Positions 37,607 through 45,023 of a stretch of DNA of 64,000 nt are shown here, piece after piece (within the stretch, counting starts at the first letter, position 1; each line of letters opens with the position of its first letter). The notes beneath the pieces are model-generated. The model made no database searches and was not told where the DNA came from. It saw nothing but the letters and a program-made list of their open reading frames with translations. Made by a program: the position numbers and the translations under genes. Origin of the DNA: Gemella morbillorum (lineage in GTDB: Bacteria; Bacillota; Bacilli; Staphylococcales; Gemellaceae); the NCBI RefSeq assembly GCF_900476045.1, contig NZ_LS483440.1, positions 1,488,001 to 1,552,000 on the forward strand. Reading direction: 5' to 3'.

Positions 37607-37669
37607 ATCTCTGTAGCACCTTCATCATTAAATTTTGTCAATGAAGCATCAGAGCCTTCTTACATCTAG

Positions 37670-37704
37670 AAAAAAGCCTTAAGAATAATTCTTAAGACTT
37701 TTTA
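37670..37704 (-). terminator. Terminator after the talC-like gene
   Basis: A long minus-strand stem (AAAGTCTTAAGAA with TTCTTAAGGCTTT, wobble pairs) with a T run, directly after the stop codon. Confidence 0.85.
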
Positions 37705-37707
37705 AAA

Positions 37708-38382
37708 TTAAATTCCATCCACTATTTTTTTATCACCAAATCTATTTTCCCAATCTTTTTCAAAGTCAAAGACTGATTTATCTGTATAAGGATGCCAAAT
37801 GCTCGCCTCTATTATCTCTGGGGCTATCGTTGCTGCTTCCGCACCACAACGTAGAATATCTTGAACTTGTTTTACATTTTTAAAACTTGCCGCCAAAATT
37901 TCAGTTGGGTAATCTATTAATAAATTGCTTATTTCCAAAATAGCTTCTTTTGCATCTTGCCCTACATTTTCCATTCTGTTTACATACGGCGCGACGTAAT
38001 TAGCTCCATTCTTCGCTGCAACTAAAGCTTGCATAGCAGTTAAAATAGCTGTTGCCGTCACCCGTATATTTTCTTTACTACAAAGTTTTATTGCTTCTAA
38101 ACCTGCCTTTGTCACAGGAATTTTTATATAGAAACTCTCTCCAAAATAATCACGAAGTTTTTTAGCTTCTTCTACTATTTTTCCAACTTCACTTTCTGTC
38201 GTTTGAATATGAACTTCATATTTTCCATAAGTAAATTCTTTTAGTTCTTTTAATTTATCCTCTAAAGAGCCTTCTATTTTTGATAATATCGTTGGATTGG
38301 TAGTTATTCCTGCTATCGTATAATATTTTTCTATTTCTCTAGCTTTTTTTATATCGGCGCTATCTATTAAAATCTTTGTCAT
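37708..38382 (-). CDS. Transaldolase/fructose-6-phosphate aldolase-like protein
   Basis: A 224-residue member of the small TalC/FSA group. The start MTKILIDSADIKKAREIEKY and AGITTNPTIL (about 24-33) are diagnostic, and the Schiff-base Lys lies in FYIKIPVTKAGLEAIK (about 83-98). FSA-type enzymes cleave fructose 6-phosphate to dihydroxyacetone and glyceraldehyde 3-phosphate; many relatives are true transaldolases, so the exact reaction is open. It overlaps the HAD gene by 23 bases and lies downstream of the sorbitol genes, so a role in fructose 6-phosphate use is plausible. Confidence 0.88.
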   Translation of the reverse strand: MTKILIDSADIKKAREIEKYYTIAGITTNPTILSKIEGSLEDKLKELKEFTYGKYEVHIQTTESEVGKIVEEAKKLRDYFGESFYIKIPVTKAGLEAIKLCSKENIRVTATAILTAMQALVAAKNGANYVAPYVNRMENVGQDAKEAILEISNLLIDYPTEILAASFKNVKQVQDILRCGAEAATIAPEIIEASIWHPYTDKSVFDFEKDWENRFGDKKIVDGI

Positions 38383-39037
38383 TTTCTTCCTCCAAAATAT
38401 TAATCACTTCTCCTAGATTTTTCAAAATTCTATTAGCAATCTCAATACATTCTTCATCTGGCTTGAACATATCTGGTACCATAAAAACAGTTGCCCCTGA
38501 CGCACGTCCAGCCTTTATCCCAGATTTAGAATCTTCTAATACTAAACAATTTTCTGGTTTTACTCCTAATCTCTCTGCGGCTAATAAAAATACATCCGGT
38601 GCTGGTTTCCCATTTAAAACTTCTTGACCACTTGCTATTTTGTCAATATATTTTCTAAGTCTTGTTTTTTCCATATTATTTTCTATATGATCTATATTAG
38701 ATGAAGAAGCCACTGCTATTTTATAATTATTTTCTTTTAAATATACTAAAAGTTCTTCAACATTAGGCATTTTATCCGGTCCAGTTGTGAATAAAACCTC
38801 TTCAATATAGCCATAATGATCATCGGCTAATTTTTTCCCATCAACGTGACTATCTTCAAAATAATCCTCCCAAAACTTGTAGATAGCTGCTTCAGTGAAA
38901 CCTAATACCTGTAACGTTTCTTCTTTAGTCATTTCATAATCTTGCTTCTTAGCACTACTTATTAAAGCTTTTGTAGATAAACTTTCTGTGTCTACCATTA
39001 GACCATCCATATCAAAAAGAACTGCTTCTATTTTCAT
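38360..39037 (-). CDS. HAD-superfamily sugar phosphatase (beta-phosphoglucomutase-like)
   Basis: The 225-residue HAD protein has the nucleophile motif VLFDMDGLMVDTE (about 6-18), motif II VASSS, motif III Lys near NGKPAPDVF and the acidic motif VLEDSKSGIKAG. A helical cap (about 18-85) makes it class C1, typical of small sugar-phosphate phosphatases. It shares 23 bases with the TalC-like gene, so they are coupled. The substrate is not deducible. Confidence 0.88.
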   Translation of the reverse strand: MKIEAVLFDMDGLMVDTESLSTKALISSAKKQDYEMTKEETLQVLGFTEAAIYKFWEDYFEDSHVDGKKLADDHYGYIEEVLFTTGPDKMPNVEELLVYLKENNYKIAVASSSNIDHIENNMEKTRLRKYIDKIASGQEVLNGKPAPDVFLLAAERLGVKPENCLVLEDSKSGIKAGRASGATVFMVPDMFKPDEECIEIANRILKNLGEVINILEEENDKDFNR

Positions 39038-39123
39038 TCCCTAATCCTCACACATTATTATTTTTCAATATAATTATAATTCAAAAATTATTTCTGCACA
39101 AATAGTTTTCAAAAACAATTTTA

Positions 39124-39215
39124 AAAAACTAGGAGACCCTTGTTAAAAGTATATTTAAAGCTAGAAAAAGAAAATCTACCTTTTAGAATACACTTCAACT
39201 TTACCCCTAGTTTTT
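39124..39215 (-). terminator. Long imperfect hairpin after the sorbitol operon
   Basis: The ends AAAAACTAGG (39124-39133) and CCTAGTTTTT (39206-39215) are perfect complements. Further inner segments also pair (AAGTGTAT with AATATACTT; AAAG-N-TAGA with TCTA-N-CTTT), so almost the whole 92 bases folds on itself. A T run follows on the minus strand. It probably ends the sorbitol transcript; its length is unlike the other terminators here. Confidence 0.6.
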
Positions 39216-39218
39216 ATT

Positions 39219-40016
39219 TTATCCTCTTGTTTTTCCACCAGCTACATTATATGTAACACCGTGAACATAACTTGCACGATCACTTGCCACATAAACTACT
39301 AAATCTGCAACTTCTGATAGTTTCCCATCGCGACCTAATGGTGTAGTTTTTGTACTTGTATATCCAGCGCGAATTTGTTCTACTGTAACTCCTCGTGTAT
39401 ACGCAAGTGCCTCTTCATATGCAAGTGTTCTTAGTCCTGTTGCTTCTAGTATACCTGGTGCAACACCCACTACTCGAACGCCAAGTTTACCAAGTTCTTT
39501 TGCCCAAGAACGAGTTAGTGAATTAACTGCATTTTTACTTGCTGCATATATACTTTGTCCTTCTGAACCTTCTAATCCAGATTCCGATGACATATTAACA
39601 ATAACCCCTTTACCATTTTTAACCAGAATACGACCTACTTCTTGTGAAAAGATAAATAATCCTTTAACATTAATATCCATAATCTTGTCATACACTTCAT
39701 CAGTGAACTCATATTTACTTTCTGGATTATTTTTATCTACTAGTAGACGTGGAATATTAATACCAGCATTATTTACAAGTATGTCAATATTTCCAAACTT
39801 TTCTAACGTTTTAGAAACAACATTTTTCACATCACTTCTTTTTGTAACGTCACATTTTACATATAGAAGTTTTTCATTATCAGTTTCTTTTTCTGATAAA
39901 TCACTCACCACAACATTACATCCTTGATTTAAAAATTCATCAACTACAGCTGCTCCAATGCCTGAAGCACCGCCAGTTACTATTACTGTTTTTCCTTCTA
40001 AATTTAACCAACTCAT
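39219..40016 (-). CDS. srlD: Sorbitol-6-phosphate 2-dehydrogenase (SDR)
   Basis: Oxidises sorbitol 6-phosphate to fructose 6-phosphate with NAD. The 265-residue short-chain dehydrogenase has VTGGASGIG (about 13-21), VNNAGI (about 82), catalytic Ser in VNMSSESG (about 138-145) and YAASK with the catalytic Tyr and Lys (about 153-157). It ends VAGGKTRG. Its place after the glucitol PTS genes identifies the substrate. It lies 21 bases after the IIA gene in the operon. Confidence 0.93.
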   Translation of the reverse strand: MSWLNLEGKTVIVTGGASGIGAAVVDEFLNQGCNVVVSDLSEKETDNEKLLYVKCDVTKRSDVKNVVSKTLEKFGNIDILVNNAGINIPRLLVDKNNPESKYEFTDEVYDKIMDINVKGLFIFSQEVGRILVKNGKGVIVNMSSESGLEGSEGQSIYAASKNAVNSLTRSWAKELGKLGVRVVGVAPGILEATGLRTLAYEEALAYTRGVTVEQIRAGYTSTKTTPLGRDGKLSEVADLVVYVASDRASYVHGVTYNVAGGKTRG

Positions 40017-40037
40017 TTTACTTTTCTCCTTTAATTT

Positions 40038-40394
40038 TTATTTTTCAATTGTTATTTTTGTATTTATATCTATTGGCGGACAACTTTTATTTTCTACTAC
40101 GATTGCACCAGGTAATAAACTCTCTAAATCACCTGAAAAATGTACAGTTAAATGTCCAAGATCTACAAGATTTTTCTCTGCAACGTCACCTACTCCAAGA
40201 ATTTCAAATCGTTCTCCATCAACTGTCAGAGTTTGCCCTACTTCTATTTTTCCATTTGTCGGTAGAACATCGATACTATAACAATAATCCTTTAACATAT
40301 CTGGTGCGTTATCTCCAAATAAGATAAACATTCCGTCACCAAATTCACCAACTAAGCTTCCTTTTGCTTTTACTATATTTTCATAAATAATCAT
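40038..40394 (-). CDS. srlB: PTS glucitol/sorbitol EIIA component
   Basis: A 118-residue cytosolic phosphocarrier of the glucitol family. The phosphorylated His appears to be in the LGHLTVHFSGD region (about 78-88), and the end CPPIDINTKITIEK is family-like. It passes phosphate from HPr to the EIIB domain encoded by the upstream gene. It lies between the EIIBC gene and srlD; the 110-base spacer before it holds a stable hairpin. Confidence 0.92.
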   Translation of the reverse strand: MIIYENIVKAKGSLVGEFGDGMFILFGDNAPDMLKDYCYSIDVLPTNGKIEVGQTLTVDGERFEILGVGDVAEKNLVDLGHLTVHFSGDLESLLPGAIVVENKSCPPIDINTKITIEK

Positions 40395-40456
40395 AATATT
40401 CTTCCTTTACATTTTATTTCCCTAGAGATATTTTTGGTCGACTTTGTCGTTAATGA

Positions 40457-40472
40457 GGGAGCGAATGCTCCC
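40457..40472 (-). other. GC-rich hairpin inside the sorbitol operon
   Basis: GGGAGC-GAAT-GCTCCC forms a very stable short stem-loop with a 4-base loop in the srlE-srlB spacer. No U run follows on the minus strand, so an RNA stabiliser or processing site is more likely than a terminator. Confidence 0.55.
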
Positions 40473-40504
40473 CGTAAAATTTAATTTTTATTTAAAAGTA
40501 TTTC

Positions 40505-41509
40505 TTAAGAGTACATTCCAAAACTTGCTAACCACGCAACAATTACCCTTGGTACCCCTATGATGAATCTTGAATAAAGCACAGATACCACACCAACTTC
40601 TACTGTTTCTGGTTCTGCTTCTGCAAGTCCAAGTCCTACAGGGATAAAGTCACATGCACATTGTGTATTAATTGCAAACAATGCTGGTAATGCCAATTGA
40701 GGCGGAATAGTACCTTTCCCAATTTCAACACCGATTAATGTACCAATAATTTGAGCAATAACTGCTCCAGGTCCAAGTAGTGCTGATAATAGTGGAATAG
40801 AACAAACAAACCCAAGTGCTACAAGACCGAAAATATTACCTGCAAGTGGTGTTAATAATTTAGCAAACCAATTCCCAAATCCTGATCCTTGTATAATACC
40901 GATTAACATAGCAACAAATGCCATGAAAGGTAAAATTGTTGTAATCATAGATTGAACAGCATCTCTAGCTGCTTGATATAATGTATGTACTACTTTCCCA
41001 GCACCCATACCAATTTTTTGAATAATAGATGATTTTGAATTTTCCGCTAAGCTTTGAGAAACTTTTTTATCAGCGCTATATTTAAATTCTCGTTTTGGTT
41101 CTTCAACTGCCACTACTTCTTCAGCAACTTCACTACCTTCTTCTACAGTAATTTGATCTAATCCTACTGCCGATACATAAATATCTTCTTTAATAAATTT
41201 TGAAAGCGGCCCACTAGGTCCTACTGGCATAATATTTACTGTTGGAATTCTTTTTTGCGGGTAAATACCACAACGAAGTGTTCCTCCACAATCAATAATA
41301 GCTAAGAAGATTTCTTCATCAGGAACTGATGTTTTAAAACCATTAACCGGTGTTGCCCCAGTTAATTTAACGATTTTTTCTACAATTTCAGGTTCCGCTC
41401 CGCCACCTGTAATGTAAAGAATTTTATCTTTTCCTGGTTTTGGAGTAACTACTAACGGTCCTCCAAAACCTCCACTACCTTTTTCTATTTTAATTGTTCC
41501 GTATGTCAT
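40505..41509 (-). CDS. srlE: PTS glucitol/sorbitol EIIB/EIIC2 component
   Basis: The 334 residues start with the cytosolic EIIB part ([16 protein letters not shown], about 8-23; the phosphorylatable Cys probably in [14 protein letters not shown], about 72-85), then membrane helices (about 185-330) with [16 protein letters not shown] and [12 protein letters not shown] typical of the glucitol EIIC2 domain. With srlA it forms the membrane channel. The order srlA-srlE-srlB matches other glucitol operons. Confidence 0.94.
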   Translation of the reverse strand: MTYGTIKIEKGSGGFGGPLVVTPKPGKDKILYITGGGAEPEIVEKIVKLTGATPVNGFKTSVPDEEIFLAIIDCGGTLRCGIYPQKRIPTVNIMPVGPSGPLSKFIKEDIYVSAVGLDQITVEEGSEVAEEVVAVEEPKREFKYSADKKVSQSLAENSKSSIIQKIGMGAGKVVHTLYQAARDAVQSMITTILPFMAFVAMLIGIIQGSGFGNWFAKLLTPLAGNIFGLVALGFVCSIPLLSALLGPGAVIAQIIGTLIGVEIGKGTIPPQLALPALFAINTQCACDFIPVGLGLAEAEPETVEVGVVSVLYSRFIIGVPRVIVAWLASFGMYS

Positions 41510-41526
41510 AATTAATTCTCCTAACC

Positions 41527-42072
41527 TTATGCTTTAAGTGTATTACTTAACTCAATTTTCTGTTGTTTCATTACCATTTTCGTTGTGAAATCTGTTACCC
41601 AACCTGCAAAGAAGTTCATTACTAACCCTACTAATAGGTATCTTACTGCAAGAGGTGCTACATTTAAACCTAATTGAGTAATACCGTTTGCAATACCTAA
41701 GTAAATAAAGATTTCTCCAACGTTAATATGTGGAAATACCCCACTGTTTGTATGACAGTGATATGATGCTGATGCATAATAACTTGGTTTCATTCGCTCT
41801 GGTAAAAATTTACCCATTGATAATGCCATTGGGTTTGCCAACATGAAAGCTGAAACAAAAGGTAAGATACCATATGCTAAAATTACATTTTTAGAACAAA
41901 CTTTAGCAAACTTTTCAACTCTATGTGGCCCTATAAAAGCAACCAATGCATTCATAAAAACTAGTAGTAATAGAACTTTAGGTACTATTCCTCCTACCCA
42001 ACTTACGAAAACTTTTGCACCTTCATCAAATAAACCTGTAAAGCCTGAAGCTATTTTAACAATATAATCCAT
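41527..42072 (-). CDS. srlA: PTS glucitol/sorbitol EIIC component
   Basis: A 181-residue integral membrane protein: [24 protein letters not shown] near the start, then helices and [20 protein letters not shown] (about 104-123), which is diagnostic for glucitol EIIC. It forms the permease with the EIIC2 half of srlE. It is preceded by gutM (20 bases) and followed by srlE (17 bases). Confidence 0.94.
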   Translation of the reverse strand: MDYIVKIASGFTGLFDEGAKVFVSWVGGIVPKVLLLLVFMNALVAFIGPHRVEKFAKVCSKNVILAYGILPFVSAFMLANPMALSMGKFLPERMKPSYYASASYHCHTNSGVFPHINVGEIFIYLGIANGITQLGLNVAPLAVRYLLVGLVMNFFAGWVTDFTTKMVMKQQKIELSNTLKA

Positions 42073-42092
42073 ATTGCCCTCCTTAATAATAT

Positions 42093-42533
42093 TTAATTAA
42101 ATTTTAATTTTTTTGCTAATTTCCCGAATGGACTTTGTTCCATTTCAACCTCTCCACCCGCAGAAATTGTTTTATAATTAACTACACCATCTAATACTGC
42201 ACTCGTTAATGATGAAGAAAGTCTAATCGCTTTACAATCATCTCTATTTATTGTTCCTACTTTAATTCCATCAAAGTAATCAAACTTTTTAAATCTCGCA
42301 AGAACTGTAACACCTTGCATTGCTTCTCCAGTAATAACTTTATCGTTATTATCTATAGCAAACATAACAATTGCACCTGCACGAGCAGCACCATTTTTTC
42401 TCCCTATAACAACCCTTCCTTTTCTTCTAAGTTCTGCATAACTTTTTTTAAAACTGCTCATTTGAACAAAAGTTAAAGCATACTGCAAAATAAAGGCTGC
42501 AATAAACAATATTCCCAAAACCAATAAATTCAT
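42093..42533 (-). CDS. gutM: Glucitol operon activator GutM
   Basis: The 146 residues begin with a hydrophobic helix (LLVLGILFIAAFILQYALTF, about 3-22), followed by SFKKSYAELRRKGRVVIGRKNG, a GutM-family feature. In E. coli GutM is an accessory activator of the glucitol operon; the helix suggests membrane association. It lies between the PRD regulator gene and srlA, the usual place in Firmicute sorbitol operons. Confidence 0.88.
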   Translation of the reverse strand: MNLLVLGILFIAAFILQYALTFVQMSSFKKSYAELRRKGRVVIGRKNGAARAGAIVMFAIDNNDKVITGEAMQGVTVLARFKKFDYFDGIKVGTINRDDCKAIRLSSSLTSAVLDGVVNYKTISAGGEVEMEQSPFGKLAKKLKFN

Positions 42534-42549
42534 GAGTTCCTCCTAATAT

Positions 42550-44460
42550 TTATCTATATAAATTAGTATGTTTTATAAAATAATTCACAAGTGAATTATA
42601 TCCTTCTACTTTTGATATATCATCAATTAATTTTTTATCTTTTATTATCGAAATAAGCTCATCATAAGTTTTCGCCAAAAGTAAACCTTGATCACCATCT
42701 TTAGGTACACACGCCAAAAATATTAATTTTAACTCTTTGTTGTCTTTAAAACCATCTTTACATACCCCAAGGGCTATTAATAAACTATTTTCTTTTTCAT
42801 TTTGTGTATGTGGGAATGCCACGCTATCAGCAAAAATCATCGAAGATTTCTGTTCACGTTCTCTTATTCTTAACAGAAATTCTTTATCTACAAATCCCTT
42901 AGCCTCAAGTCCTTTTATCATTGTTTCTAGGTTTTCTGCATATGTTTTGCGATTATCACAAACAAAAAATGTACTTTCTGACATAGAACTTAACACTATT
43001 GATTCCATTCCTCTTATAGCAGGATTATTCATTTTATTAACATATCTTAAAAAATTTATCTCTTTTTTTAAGTAGACTATATCCAAAATCTCATTTTGAT
43101 AGATAATAGGGATTGTTGTTTCAAAATTCTTATTTACTGTAGAAATTATAATATCAAAATCATCATATTTAACATTTTCATAAGTGGTGACTACTGTTAT
43201 TTCTGAACTTTGACTTATATTTTCTAATTCCTTAATCATAAGTTTTTTGTACGCTGGTCCAGCATTTGTTACTAATAAAATTTTCAAATTGTCTGGTTGA
43301 ATCTTAATTTTTTTAAGAAAAGTTTCAAAATATATGGCCAGATAACTGATTTCATCTTCTGAAACACTATACTGATATTTTTCTGTTATAACTTCACTCG
43401 CCGTTCTTGCTATCTTATATGATACTGGAAAATCTTTTTTGATTTTTTCTTTCATATTATTATGATATCGAACACCGTACTTTAACCTCTCCATTAAAAA
43501 ATAGATATGATAAATGAATTCTTCTATAATATCTGATGTATCAAACTTAAGTCCATATTCATAGACAACTATTTCTAATATTTCTTGAACTAATTTTTTA
43601 TACTCTTCTGTATATTTTAGATTTTCCCTTATCTTATTTATCTTAGTAGGAACTCTCATAGTAGCGAAGCAAATTGCTAAAAATTTCATTTCATCTTGAT
43701 TCAATGTTATTCCATATTTTAAAGTTGTGTATTCGCATACTTCTTTAATAAAATCTTTGGCATAACTATCAAGCAGTTCTTCATATTGATTTTCTACTAA
43801 GTTCAGCCTGAATCCATTAGCAAATCTATCAATACTTACTGTCAAATACTTTAAAAACTCTCCTTTAGCCTGTTCATCAATCTTATATTTTACAAACATC
43901 TCATCAAAAAATTTATTGTCTTCTTTATCAAAAATATCTTCTTTATACATATAGTTATAAATATTTTCTAAAATAAAAATTCGAATATCCTTTTCTAAGC
44001 CAACTATTTTAATTCCTATGTTCGGCTTTCCTTTTATTACTAAATTATAATCATTTATTATTTCATTTAGTTTTTTCAAATCAGTATTCAGTGTAGTTCG
44101 ACTTACTATCATTTCAAAAGCGAGATCATCTATTAATTGCCCATCACTTGTTGACACTAACTTTTTAAAAATATAAACTAACCTTACCTTACTAGAGTCA
44201 AAATTCTCCCCAGCTTCATAAATACTACGTTTCTTTTTGAGATATTCTTCAAGTTTTATTATATAAAGACTATAATTTGAATTTTTACTTTCAATATATG
44301 CACAAGATCCAAATATTTCATTTAAAGATTTTATTTCATTATTAATAGTTTTTGAACTAACTTTTAATACGTCTATCAAATATTTATCCTGAACTAAGAA
44401 ATTCGATTCTAGTATATTTAGCAGTCGCAAACTTCTATTATCATAATTAAAAATCTCCAT
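42550..44460 (-). CDS. PRD- and EIIA-containing transcriptional regulator of the sorbitol operon
   Basis: The 636 residues form a BglG/MtlR-type activator. Two N-terminal helix-turn-helix segments (about 1-150) are followed by two PTS regulation domains (about 185-290 and 295-395), an EIIB-like segment (about 396-470, ILLVTNAGPAYKKLMIKEL) and a C-terminal EIIA domain (about 490-636) with phospho-His in SVAFPHTQNE. PTS phosphorylation of these domains adjusts activity to sorbitol and preferred sugars. It is the first gene of the operon, 17 bases before gutM, and probably autoregulates. Confidence 0.9.
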   Translation of the reverse strand: MEIFNYDNRSLRLLNILESNFLVQDKYLIDVLKVSSKTINNEIKSLNEIFGSCAYIESKNSNYSLYIIKLEEYLKKKRSIYEAGENFDSSKVRLVYIFKKLVSTSDGQLIDDLAFEMIVSRTTLNTDLKKLNEIINDYNLVIKGKPNIGIKIVGLEKDIRIFILENIYNYMYKEDIFDKEDNKFFDEMFVKYKIDEQAKGEFLKYLTVSIDRFANGFRLNLVENQYEELLDSYAKDFIKEVCEYTTLKYGITLNQDEMKFLAICFATMRVPTKINKIRENLKYTEEYKKLVQEILEIVVYEYGLKFDTSDIIEEFIYHIYFLMERLKYGVRYHNNMKEKIKKDFPVSYKIARTASEVITEKYQYSVSEDEISYLAIYFETFLKKIKIQPDNLKILLVTNAGPAYKKLMIKELENISQSSEITVVTTYENVKYDDFDIIISTVNKNFETTIPIIYQNEILDIVYLKKEINFLRYVNKMNNPAIRGMESIVLSSMSESTFFVCDNRKTYAENLETMIKGLEAKGFVDKEFLLRIREREQKSSMIFADSVAFPHTQNEKENSLLIALGVCKDGFKDNKELKLIFLACVPKDGDQGLLLAKTYDELISIIKDKKLIDDISKVEGYNSLVNYFIKHTNLYR

Positions 44461-44915
44461 TTACTTCACCACCTATATTTATTATATATTTCAAACTAAA
44501 AAAAATTAATACGGTTATTTTCTTAGGAAAAGAAAAACTCTTTCAAAACTTATAGTTAGCTATAAGTATGCATATTTTGGATTACTTTAATTTTTTTATT
44601 GACAACACAAAAAAAATTTAATATTTACTTATACTAATCTTAGTATTAATTTTTCTTATACTTTCTATTATAACTCTATTTCCCATATTTTAATAGTGTA
44701 CTTATTCCTTCTTTAATTAGGACGGTTTCAGAAAAAATTTTAATTAATATATATTATTTTATAAGATTACAAAAAATAACCGCAATCTCTCGCAACCCTT
44801 TTAGAATAAAGCTTAATTGATGATATAATATCATAAGAGATATATTATTTATCCATATTATGAATACTGCAGCTTATATTTAAAACTTAATAGTTTATTA
44901 TTGCTTAAAAATATT
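44461..44915. other. Intergenic region with dyads between divergent genes
   Basis: No gene is visible. It holds a perfect 8+8 dyad ACTTATAG-N4-CTATAAGT (44548-44567) within reach of the sorbitol regulator promoter, and a second dyad ATACTAA-N2-TTAGTAT (44631-44646) close to a plus-strand TTGACA (44599-44604). The rest is featureless AT-rich DNA. Which protein binds these is unknown. Confidence 0.5.
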
Positions 44916-44972
44916 TTGACTTTTAGTTTAAAAAGGTATAGAATATTGTACGTGGTATGCAGCTATATCACG
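44916..44972 (+). promoter_or_regulatory. YhgE gene promoter and 22-bp operator-like dyad
   Basis: TTGACT (44916-44921), 17 bases, TAGAAT (44939-44944). CGTGGTAT-N6-ATATCACG (44951-44972) is a near-perfect dyad exactly at the expected start site, resembling a TetR-type operator. No regulator gene is adjacent. Confidence 0.7.
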
Positions 44973-44987
44973 ATATTATATTAATTA

Positions 44988-45013
44988 AAGAAATTTTATT
45001 AATAAAATTTCTT
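44988..45013 (+). repeat. Perfect 26-bp palindrome abutting the YhgE ribosome binding site
   Basis: Two 13-base arms (AAGAAATTTTATT and its exact complement) meet with no spacer and end directly at the AGGAGG SD (45014-45019). In RNA this would form a hairpin against the ribosome binding site; as DNA it could be an operator. Confidence 0.7.
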
Positions 45014-45023
45014 AGGAGGATTT

